This document shows positions 54,112 through 61,652 of a stretch of DNA of 64,000 nucleotides, piece after piece. Positions within the stretch are counted from its first letter, which is position 1. Every line of letters starts with the position of its first letter. The DNA is taken from the NCBI RefSeq assembly GCF_009827445.1, contig NZ_WTYI01000001.1, forward strand, positions 1,206,381 to 1,270,380, given 5' to 3'. Source of the stretch: Qipengyuania aquimaris. GTDB taxonomy: Bacteria > Pseudomonadota > Alphaproteobacteria > Sphingomonadales > Sphingomonadaceae. The notes beneath the pieces are model-generated. The model did not search any database and had not been told where the DNA came from. It saw only the letters and a list, made by a program, of their open reading frames with translations. The translations under genes and the position numbers were made by a program.

Positions 54112-54705
54112 ATGAGCACTATCCTTCACATCACCGCCAGTATCCGTGATGGCGAGAGCGTTTCGCGCAGCCTCGGCACCAAGCTGGTCGAAAACCTCGC
54201 AGCCAAGCAGGACGCGAAGATCGTCATCCGCGACCTCGCGAAGAACGAGATCCCGTTCATAGATGCGGAGCGTTTCGCGGCAAACCTCGCACCCTATGCA
54301 GAACGTTCGCCCGAGCAACACGAACTGGCCAAGGTGGCCGACGAACTGATCGAAGAGCTGAAAGCAGCCGATACGATCGTGTTGAGCGTGCCGGTCTACA
54401 ACTTCGCCGTTCCCGCCACGGTCAAGGCGTGGGCCGACCTCGTCGCCCGTGCAGGCACGACGTTCCACTACACTGCAAATGGCCCCGAAGGTCTCCTGAC
54501 CGGCAAGAAGGCTTATATCGCAATCGCGTCGGGCGGCACGCCGATCGGGAGCGAGATCGACTTCATGAGCCCGTGGCTGAAGTTCTTCCTCGGCTTCCTC
54601 GGCATCACCGATGTCGAAATGGTCGCCGCCGATGGCATCATGGGTGAAGGCGGCGAAGAGAAGATCGCCGAAGCCCACGAAAAGGTCGAACGCCTCGCCG
54701 CCTGA
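54112..54705 (+). CDS. azoR: FMN-dependent NADH:quinone oxidoreductase / azoreductase
   Basis: The 197-residue flavodoxin-like enzyme reduces quinones by two electrons and azo dyes with NADH. FMN motifs include TASIRDGESVSRSL, LSVPVYNFAVPATVKAW and IASGGTPIGSE. The start MSTILHITASIRDGE fits AzoR; GGAGA precedes the ATG. Its stop touches the end of the convergent MFS gene at 54706. Likely co-transcribed with the pirin gene under the divergent LysR regulator. Confidence 0.94.
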   Translation: MSTILHITASIRDGESVSRSLGTKLVENLAAKQDAKIVIRDLAKNEIPFIDAERFAANLAPYAERSPEQHELAKVADELIEELKAADTIVLSVPVYNFAVPATVKAWADLVARAGTTFHYTANGPEGLLTGKKAYIAIASGGTPIGSEIDFMSPWLKFFLGFLGITDVEMVAADGIMGEGGEEKIAEAHEKVERLAA

Positions 54706-56049
54706 TCACGCGGGCTTGTGAGCCGCCATTATCTCGCGCCGCTTCTGGATTTCATAATATTCGGGGCGGCGCGGGAATTTTGCTGTCAGCAACAGCAGTA
54801 GCGCGACTGTCAATCCGGCGCCCACGATGATGAATATCGAGGGCAGACCGCCAAGCGCGTCTGTCTTGCCCAGCATGAACGCTCCAAACGAAATCCCGAA
54901 GTTCGACACCGCCATGTAGATAGTAAACTGCGTCGCAGCGACGGTCGGGTCGCACAGCCGCATCGAGATGGGCAGCAATGCGACCGTGATCAGCATGTCG
55001 AGCGGGATCCAGAAATAGACGAACGCCATGAAGACAGCAGAGCTGCTCCAGTGTTCGACCGCTCCGAACATGACCGCGCACATCGCGATGCCTGACGCCA
55101 CCCACATGATGCCGATCCGCTTCGCGCCGTATCTGTCTCCGAGCCAGCCACCCAGCGTCATACACAGAACTCCGGCCAGCAGCCCGGCCGTTGCGGTCAG
55201 GCTGGATATTTCGGCAGTGTCCCAGCCCACATAATTGGCCCCGATGAGCGGTGTCGCACCTGCGAAGCCGCCATAGAGGACCCCGCGCCCGAACAGGCAA
55301 GGCAGCCACAAAAGGCTCGACGACTTTCGCATCGAGTTGAACGTGGACTTGAGCAGCGGCCACCAGGCATCGAGCTGGATTTCCAGGTTCCTCTCGTGGG
55401 CCCTGCCGCTACTCCACGGCATCGACCTTTCGCCCTGCCGCTCCCTGAACGAGGCAATGTAAACGCACAGGACAAAAATCAGGGCGGCGACAATCAGGAA
55501 TGCCGCTGGCGCTCCGAAGTCCCCGATTACGAAACCGCAAATGGCCGTTGCGGCGGCGATACCGATCGCCTGACCGCCGAACATCATGCCGGAACCTCGC
55601 GCTCGTTCATCCTCGGTCATGATATCGACCGCAAGGCCATCGACCGCCACGTCCTGGAACGTCGTCGCCAGGTTCAGGGCAAAGCCGATACCGCCGAGAA
55701 TTGCGACGTCTTTCACGGAAGGGTCTATTAGCGCTGCTATCAGCAGGCATGCGATCATCACGAGCTGCGCACCAAGGATCCACGCCCTGCGTCGCCCCAT
55801 GGGCAGGAAGGTATAGCGGTCCATGATGAACCCGTTGACGAGCTTGAGCGACCACGGAAGCGCCGTCAGCGCAGCCACAGAGCCGACATCGGCCGCAGGC
55901 GCCCCGTTGACGGCCATCCATGCCGGCACCGCGAACCAAAACAAGCCGATCGGCATGCCTTGGCCAACGTAGAGGATGAAAAGGGTGAACAACCGCAAGC
56001 GCAGACTGTCTTCAAGGATCAGTGATTTTCCGGACGCGGCAGATGCCAT
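54706..56049 (-). CDS. MFS transporter, AmpG-like
   Basis: The 447-residue protein has about 12 membrane helices. The family signatures are FWFAVPAWMAVNGAPAADVG, LPWSLKLVNGFIMDRY with DRYTFLPMGRRRAWI (the A-loop) and FQDVAVDGLAVDIM, which recall the AmpG/SLC33 branch of the MFS. AmpG imports anhydromuropeptides, which would fit with AmgK/MurU recycling in this genome, but the two are not adjacent. Start ATG at 56049. Confidence 0.8.
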   Translation of the reverse strand: MASAASGKSLILEDSLRLRLFTLFILYVGQGMPIGLFWFAVPAWMAVNGAPAADVGSVAALTALPWSLKLVNGFIMDRYTFLPMGRRRAWILGAQLVMIACLLIAALIDPSVKDVAILGGIGFALNLATTFQDVAVDGLAVDIMTEDERARGSGMMFGGQAIGIAAATAICGFVIGDFGAPAAFLIVAALIFVLCVYIASFRERQGERSMPWSSGRAHERNLEIQLDAWWPLLKSTFNSMRKSSSLLWLPCLFGRGVLYGGFAGATPLIGANYVGWDTAEISSLTATAGLLAGVLCMTLGGWLGDRYGAKRIGIMWVASGIAMCAVMFGAVEHWSSSAVFMAFVYFWIPLDMLITVALLPISMRLCDPTVAATQFTIYMAVSNFGISFGAFMLGKTDALGGLPSIFIIVGAGLTVALLLLLTAKFPRRPEYYEIQKRREIMAAHKPA

Positions 56050-56158
56050 CGCTTAGCCCCCATAAGCATGAGTGACGGCTGGCTGTCTGCCCTTGGCCGA
56101 TCGCGTCCCTACGATCCGATTGCCTCAGTGCTGCCCTATCGCGGGCGATCTAGCAAGA

Positions 56159-58450
56159 TCAGCCGGGCAGGTTTCGCTTCAGGTCATCGAGCCACAGATC
56201 CGCTACGGCATCGCTGGGCGCACGCCAGTCGCCGCGCGGCGAAAGTGCGCCGCCCGCGCTGACTTTCGGCCCGTTGGGCATGGCGCTGCGCTTGAACTGG
56301 CTGAAGCCGAAGAAGCGTTTCACGAAGTTTTCCAGCCACTTGGCGATGGTGGCAAGATCGTATGCGTTCTTGGCATCTTCGGGGAAATCGATCGGCCATT
56401 GGCCGGCCTCGGCGTCCTTCCACGCGTGCCAGGCAAGGAACGCGACATGGCTCGGACTTTGTCCCCAGCGAATGACGTGGTGCAGGAAAAAGTCGTTCAA
56501 CTCATAAGGGCCGATGATCGATTGTGTGCTCTGGATCGTGCCATCCTCGCCCGCGGGAACCAGTTCCGGGCTGATTTCGGTGTCGAGGATATCGAGCAAT
56601 ACCTCGTCGACATGATCGTCGAACTGGTGCGTCGTCGTGGTCCAGCGAATGAGATACTGGATGAGCGTCTTCGGCACGCCCGAATTGACACCATAGTGGC
56701 TCATCTGGTCGCCTACGCCATACGTGCACCAACCGAGCGCGAGTTCGGACAGGTCGCCGGTCCCGATCACCCAGCCGCTATGCTGTCCTGCAAGGCGGAA
56801 GAGGTAGTCCGTGCGCAGGCCCGCCTGGACGTTTTCAAACGTGGTGTCGTAGACGGGATGTCCGTCGGCGAAGGCGTGGCCGATATTCTCCAGCATCATC
56901 GTCGCCGTCGGCTTGATGTCGATTTCTTCCGCCGAGATGCCGAATGCCTTCATCAGCTTCCATGCGTTGGACTTGGTGCCGTCTGATGTCGCGAAGCCGG
57001 GCATGGTGTAGCCGCGAATATCGGTGCGGGGGCGGCCCAGGCGGTCCATCGCCTTGGCGGCGACCAGCAAGGCATGGGTGCTGTCGAGCCCTCCCGAGAT
57101 GCCGATGACCAGGCACTTGGGCCGCGTCGCTTCGATCCGGCGCATCAGAGCGTCGACCTGGATATTGAATGCTTCGTAGCAATCCTCGTCCAGCTTTTCC
57201 TGGCGGTTCGGGACGAAGGGGAAGCGGCGGATCGGTCGGACCAGTCCTTTATTCTTGGGGGCCGCGCAGTGCTCGAAGCCGATTTTGCGGTACCAGTCTT
57301 CCGGGCGACCCGCCGCATCGGCTGCATCGCCCCAGGTCTGCATCCGCATGCGCTCCGCAAGGATGCGGCGCGTGTCGACGTCTGTGACACACAGTTCGGG
57401 CTCGTGATCGAAACGCACGCTCTCGATCAGCAAATCGCCGAGTTCGTAGATCATGCCCTGCCCGTCCCACGAAAGGTCGGTGGTGCTTTCGCCATAGCCG
57501 CTGGCGGAATAGGCATAGGCGCAGACATAGCGTGACGAGCTGGCGCGTGTGAGCATGTGCCGCTCATCCGACTTGCCGATCGTGATGTTCGATGCGGAGA
57601 GGTTGAGCAGGATCGTCGCCCCGGCCAGCGCGGCAAGCGTACCGGGCGGATTGGGCGACCAGAAATCCTCGCAAATCTCGATACCGAAGGTGAAGCCGGC
57701 GAGGTCTTCCGCTTCGAAGACGATGTCCGTTCCGAAGGGCACGGTCTCGCCCAACACATCGATTTCCAGCCCGACACAATCACGGCCATGGCTGAACCAG
57801 CGCTTTTCGTAGAATTCGCGGTAATTCGGCAGGTAGCTTTTGGGCACCACACCGAGGATGCGCCCCTTGGCGATGGTGATGGCGCAATTGTAGATCCGCC
57901 CGTTCCGCCGCAGCGGGGCGCCGATGACGAGCACAGGTGTGAGCGTGCGCGACCGCTCGAGAATTTCTGAAAGATGCCGTTCGACCGCCTCCAGAAGCGC
58001 GGTCTGCAAATGCAGGTCGTCGAGCGCGTAGGAGGAAAGGCTCAGTTCCGGATAAAGCAGGAGATCGACGCCCTGCTCATGCGCCTTTTTCGCCTGCTCG
58101 ATTATGCCTTGGGCATTGTAGGCGATATCCGCGGTGCGGACTTTCGGCGTGGCGGTTGCGACGCGTACGAACCCGTGCGTGTGCAAATCGAAAAAGGGAT
58201 GCGTGTCACCGCTGGCCATGGGTCGCGTTTCTTCCTGTTGGTTTTCGGCAGGCTCTATCCAGTCCGCAGGCTCGCAAATGCCGAGTTCGGAGAGCGTGCG
58301 CTGGGCCTGTGCGCGGGCGATGCGGCCCTTGCTTTCCCAGCCGAACACGGTCTGCGTCTTGAAGCCATGACGGGACGCGAACTCTTCTGCGGACAGGGGA
58401 GGTTTCTGCGCCAGCCGCCATGCCTTGAGTTTCTGTCCTGCTTTATGCAT
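56159..58450 (-). CDS. nadE: Glutamine-dependent NAD+ synthetase with in-frame N-terminal HTH domain
   Basis: The 763-residue frame has two parts. Residues 78-763 are the normal Nad[21 protein letters not shown], a nitrilase-fold glutaminase with E135, K204 and C260 (EICEDFW), and a synthetase with [14 protein letters not shown]. Residues 1-77 read [20 protein letters not shown] then [20 protein letters not shown], an Xre/Cro-like helix-turn-helix. No stop codon separates them. AGGAAG lies ten bases before M78, so a shorter protein may also be made. A palindrome sits at 58454-58485 upstream. HTH-NadE fusion is unusual; either a self-regulating enzyme or overlapping genes. Confidence 0.88.
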   Translation of the reverse strand: MHKAGQKLKAWRLAQKPPLSAEEFASRHGFKTQTVFGWESKGRIARAQAQRTLSELGICEPADWIEPAENQQEETRPMASGDTHPFFDLHTHGFVRVATATPKVRTADIAYNAQGIIEQAKKAHEQGVDLLLYPELSLSSYALDDLHLQTALLEAVERHLSEILERSRTLTPVLVIGAPLRRNGRIYNCAITIAKGRILGVVPKSYLPNYREFYEKRWFSHGRDCVGLEIDVLGETVPFGTDIVFEAEDLAGFTFGIEICEDFWSPNPPGTLAALAGATILLNLSASNITIGKSDERHMLTRASSSRYVCAYAYSASGYGESTTDLSWDGQGMIYELGDLLIESVRFDHEPELCVTDVDTRRILAERMRMQTWGDAADAAGRPEDWYRKIGFEHCAAPKNKGLVRPIRRFPFVPNRQEKLDEDCYEAFNIQVDALMRRIEATRPKCLVIGISGGLDSTHALLVAAKAMDRLGRPRTDIRGYTMPGFATSDGTKSNAWKLMKAFGISAEEIDIKPTATMMLENIGHAFADGHPVYDTTFENVQAGLRTDYLFRLAGQHSGWVIGTGDLSELALGWCTYGVGDQMSHYGVNSGVPKTLIQYLIRWTTTTHQFDDHVDEVLLDILDTEISPELVPAGEDGTIQSTQSIIGPYELNDFFLHHVIRWGQSPSHVAFLAWHAWKDAEAGQWPIDFPEDAKNAYDLATIAKWLENFVKRFFGFSQFKRSAMPNGPKVSAGGALSPRGDWRAPSDAVADLWLDDLKRNLPG

Positions 58451-58453
58451 TTC

Positions 58454-58485
58454 TTGCGATTATCCCGAAAAGATAATTCGCGCAA
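58454..58485. promoter_or_regulatory. Operator-like palindrome at the nadE start
   Basis: TTGCGATTATC (58454-58464) and GATAATTCGCGCAA (58472-58485) form an inverted repeat with a seven-base spacer and a three-base insertion in one arm. It starts four bases upstream of the ATG of the HTH-NadE frame and ends four bases before the topoisomerase stop codon. There is no T run, so it is more like an operator than a terminator. Confidence 0.55.
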
Positions 58486-58488
58486 GGA

Positions 58489-59493
58489 TCAAGCCACAGC
58501 AAGCAGCTCCGCCACGTCGGGTGCATCCTGCAATAGCTCCAGCAGCCCGCGTTCGTCCCGCGTGAGCCACTGCGTCGCACGAGGCAGCTTCAGCGAAGCC
58601 CGCCATTCCTCCTGGCGATCGACGAGATCGATCACGGCCGGATGGATATAGCTTTTGCGCGTTACAGCGGGGGTGTTGCCGAGTTTCTGCGCAACACAAT
58701 CGAGCAGTTCCTTGATCGGCAGCCTACCCTCGCCCTGGCGCAGGCACTCGAAGGCCAACACGCTTGCATGCCAGGTACGAAAATTCTTCGCCGTAAAGCG
58801 CTCGCCCATCGTCTCTTCGAGATAGGCGTTCACGTCGCTCGAACCGACGGGGTTCACCTCGCCATCATCATCGACATATTTGAAAACGTTTTGGCCGGGT
58901 AGGTCCTGCATCTTGCGCACCAGTCGGGCGAGACTGCCATCGGTAAGCGTTACTTCACGCTGCTTGCCGGACTTTCCACGATAGCGAAGGCGCAGCGTCT
59001 TGCCGGTCACCTCTGCATGCCGCCGCCTCAAAGTCGTCGCGCCGAAACTCTTGTTACGCTCGGCATAACCTTCATTGCCGACGCGAACCGCGCCGAGATC
59101 GAGCAGTCGCACCACGCTTGCCACTGCCCGGTCGCGGGTCAGTTTTCGGCCGCGCAAATCTTCCTCCACCCTCTTGCGAACAAGGGGGAGCAACGCGCCG
59201 AACGCGATGCAGCCATCGAATTTCTCGCCTTCGCGGGCAGCGCGGAAATCGGGGTGATAGCGATATTGCTTGCGTCCCTTCGCATCCAGGCCGGTCGCGA
59301 GAATATGGCCGTTCGGCGCCGGACAGAACCATGCGTCCTCATAAGCGGGCGGCAGGGCGATCGCGTTGAGCCGCTCCTTCTCCTTGCGGTCGCGAATAAG
59401 CTCGCCCTTGGGATCGTAATACGCCCAGCCCTTGCCCGCGCCCTTGCGGGTGATGCCGGGCAGGCTGTCGTCTACATAGATGAGCTTCGTCAT
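58489..59493 (-). CDS. DNA topoisomerase IB (poxvirus type)
   Basis: The 334-residue enzyme relaxes supercoils via a 3'-phosphotyrosine. It has the catalytic Y282 in TRKSYIHPAVID, R137 in GAVRVGNEGYAE, the KSGKQ lysine in RYRGKSGKQRE and RTWHASVLAFE. The true start is the ATG at 59493; the much longer frame reaching 61491 runs antisense through the GST, tRNA and hydratase genes. The gene is 38 bases above the nadE start. Confidence 0.94.
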   Translation of the reverse strand: MTKLIYVDDSLPGITRKGAGKGWAYYDPKGELIRDRKEKERLNAIALPPAYEDAWFCPAPNGHILATGLDAKGRKQYRYHPDFRAAREGEKFDGCIAFGALLPLVRKRVEEDLRGRKLTRDRAVASVVRLLDLGAVRVGNEGYAERNKSFGATTLRRRHAEVTGKTLRLRYRGKSGKQREVTLTDGSLARLVRKMQDLPGQNVFKYVDDDGEVNPVGSSDVNAYLEETMGERFTAKNFRTWHASVLAFECLRQGEGRLPIKELLDCVAQKLGNTPAVTRKSYIHPAVIDLVDRQEEWRASLKLPRATQWLTRDERGLLELLQDAPDVAELLAVA

Positions 59494-59583
59494 GGCGAAG
59501 GGAAGAACCGTGGCAAGCGTGTAGCGGTTCCCCACCTTGCGACGAATGGAAGGGTGAATTAGCCCACCCAAAAGGAGATCACT

Positions 59584-60435
59584 ATGGCCGATGCGACTTA
59601 CACCCCGCCCGCAGTCTGGACTCACGACGCCGAGAACGGCGGGCGCTTCGCCAGCATCAACGCTCCGACAGCAGGTGCGCGTGAGCAGAAGGACCTGCCG
59701 GTCGGAGAGCATGATTTCCAGCTCTACTCGCTGGCGACGCCGAACGGGGTGAAGGCCACCGTCATGCTGGAAGAATTGCTCGAAGCGGGCCACTCCGGCG
59801 CAGAATACGACGCGTACACGATCAATATCGGCGACGGCGTGCAATTCACCAGCGGTTTCGTCGACGTGAACCCCAATAGCAAGATTCCCGCCCTCCTCGA
59901 CCGTAGCGGCGACACACCCGTCCGCGTTTTCGAGAGCGGCGCGATCCTTATGCACCTGGCGGAAAAGTTCGGGGCATTCCTGCCGACCGATCACACCCGC
60001 GCAGAAGTGCTCAGCTGGCTGTTCTGGCAGATCGGCAGCGCGCCCTTCATCGGCGGCGGCTTCGGGCACTTCTACGCCTACGCGCCAGAGAAGTTCGAGT
60101 ACCCCATCAATCGCTACGCCATGGAGACCAAGCGGCTCTTCGATGTCGCTGATAAGCGGCTCGCGGACAGTGAATATCTGGGAGGCAAGGACTACACGGT
60201 TGCCGATATCGCGGCCTGGCCATGGATGGCGCCCTTCGTCGAAGGCACCATTTACAACGAGGCCAAGACCTTCCTCTCGATCCACGAGTATGAAAACGTC
60301 GCGCGCTGGGCCAAGCAGATCGCCGATCGCCCTGCAGTCCGGCGCGGCCGGATCGTCAACAAGGCATGGGGCGATGAAGACACGCAGTTGCTTGAGCGTC
60401 ACTCGGCTGCCGATTTTGAAGGCAAGAAGCTCTAA
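59584..60435 (+). CDS. yghU: Glutathione S-transferase-like disulfide-bond oxidoreductase
   Basis: The 283-residue protein has an N-terminal thioredoxin-like domain (FQLYSLATPNGVKATVMLEE) and the all-helical C-domain. The characteristic FINPNSKIPALLD variant here reads VDVNPNSKIPALLDRSG and PFIGGGFGHFYAYAPEK is YghU/Nu-class specific. Enzymes of this class act on glutathione disulfides and peroxides. AAAGGAG precedes the ATG. It is divergent from topoisomerase IB, 90 bases apart. Confidence 0.92.
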   Translation: MADATYTPPAVWTHDAENGGRFASINAPTAGAREQKDLPVGEHDFQLYSLATPNGVKATVMLEELLEAGHSGAEYDAYTINIGDGVQFTSGFVDVNPNSKIPALLDRSGDTPVRVFESGAILMHLAEKFGAFLPTDHTRAEVLSWLFWQIGSAPFIGGGFGHFYAYAPEKFEYPINRYAMETKRLFDVADKRLADSEYLGGKDYTVADIAAWPWMAPFVEGTIYNEAKTFLSIHEYENVARWAKQIADRPAVRRGRIVNKAWGDEDTQLLERHSAADFEGKKL

Positions 60436-60483
60436 TCCCCCCTTCACATTGACGGCGGGCACGTTATAGGAGCGCCCGCCTGC

Positions 60484-60558
60484 TGGGGTGTAGCCAAGTG
60501 GTAAGGCACCGGTTTTTGGTACCGGCATTCGCAGGTTCGATCCCTGCCACCCCAGCCA
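60484..60558 (+). tRNA. tRNA-Gln (anticodon TTG)
   Basis: The 75-nt gene folds as a cloverleaf with encoded CCA. The acceptor TGGGGTG pairs with CACCCCA, discriminator G. The anticodon stem CCGGT/ACCGG surrounds TTTTGGT, giving anticodon TTG. The T arm is GCAGG-TTCGATC-CCTGC. The first base pair U-A is typical of tRNA-Gln. Confidence 0.97.
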
Positions 60559-60675
60559 CTCTCCTCCATTCTCCCGATACCGGTCCCCCACTCGCTTTTG
60601 CGAGCGAACTAGGTTGCATTTGCGCACCCTTTTGACCAAACGGGTCGGACACAAGGGACAGGAGAACGAGGACCC

Positions 60676-61461
60676 ATGAGCGATTTCGAAATGATCAAGG
60701 CCGAACGCGACGGGCCCGTACTCACGATAACGCTCAATCGTCCCGAACGCCTCAACGCCTGCCCGCCGCAAATGGCGGACGAGATATTCACTGCGATCCG
60801 CGACATCGGCGATGCACGCGCCGTCCTGCTTCGCGGGGAAGGTCGCGCCTTTTGTTCGGGCGCCGACCTTGCCGCGAATGCCGAAATGTCTGTCAGCGGC
60901 GGCGATCGCGCCTTTGCGTCTCTTAGCCAGCATTACAACCCGATGATCCAGGCCTTGGCGGCCCTGCCCGTCCCGGTCGTTTCCGTGGTTCAGGGCCCTG
61001 CCGCGGGCGTCGGCTGCTCTCTCGCACTCGCTGCAGATTTCGTACTGGCGGGCAAGAGCGGGTACTTCCTCCAGGCGTTCGTCAATATCGGCCTGGTCCC
61101 CGATGGCGGATCGAGCTGGATGCTCCCCCGCCTTATCGGCACTGCCCAAGCCACTCGCATGATGATGCTCGGTGAGAAAATTCACGGAGAGGAAGCAGAG
61201 CGCATCGGCTTGATCTATCGCTGCGTCGAGGACGACGCCCTGGCGGGCGAAGCACAGGCTCTCGTCGAGCGGCTGGCCAATGGCCCCACGGTCGCAATCG
61301 GCCAAATGAAACGCACCCTGCGTGAGGGCTTGCAAGCCGATTTTCCCGCAACGCTGGCGGCAGAAGCCAACGCGCAGCGCATTGCCGGCAGCACACAAGA
61401 TGCCGTCGAAGGGGCCATGGCGTTCCTCCAGAAACGCAAGGCCGAATTCAAAGGCAGCTGA
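60676..61461 (+). CDS. Enoyl-CoA hydratase/isomerase family protein (PaaG-like)
   Basis: The 261-residue crotonase-fold protein has the oxyanion-hole GEGRAFCSGADLAA and QGPAAGVGCSLALAADFVLA. The active site has aspartate in the GLVPDGGSSWMLPRLIG region, DGG instead of the paired Glu of classical hydratases, the pattern seen in PaaG-type isomerases for aromatic or odd-chain acyl-CoAs. ATG at 60676 follows AGGAGAACGAGGACCC. Its role here, beta-oxidation or aromatic degradation, is open. Confidence 0.9.
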   Translation: MSDFEMIKAERDGPVLTITLNRPERLNACPPQMADEIFTAIRDIGDARAVLLRGEGRAFCSGADLAANAEMSVSGGDRAFASLSQHYNPMIQALAALPVPVVSVVQGPAAGVGCSLALAADFVLAGKSGYFLQAFVNIGLVPDGGSSWMLPRLIGTAQATRMMMLGEKIHGEEAERIGLIYRCVEDDALAGEAQALVERLANGPTVAIGQMKRTLREGLQADFPATLAAEANAQRIAGSTQDAVEGAMAFLQKRKAEFKGS

Positions 61462-61471
61462 TCGGGCGCTC

Positions 61472-61495
61472 CCTTGTGGCGAAAAGACCACAAGG
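61472..61495 (+). terminator. Hairpin after the enoyl-CoA hydratase gene
   Basis: CCTTGTGG (61472-61479) and CCACAAGG (61488-61495) pair perfectly around CGAAAAGA. It lies ten bases past the stop codon; the T run is weak. The remaining 61496-61652 is the TonB-receptor leader, with no other gene. Confidence 0.6.
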
Positions 61496-61652
61496 CCTCA
61501 TGAAAATGGGTAAAAACCGCGCTCGTTGATTGTTTTCCAACCGATCTTCCGCAGAAGTGCCGACATTAACGCCTGTGCTGCCTTCCCGGGCAGTGCAATT
61601 TTGGGAATCGCCAACACCGGAAAACCCGGTTTGCTTAGGGGGTTTAGAATAT

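Noticed and set aside
58489..61491. A 1000-codon minus-strand frame
   Set aside because: Only its last 334 codons are the topoisomerase IB gene. The rest is antisense to the GST, tRNA-Gln and enoyl-CoA hydratase genes, all of which have clear protein or RNA evidence.
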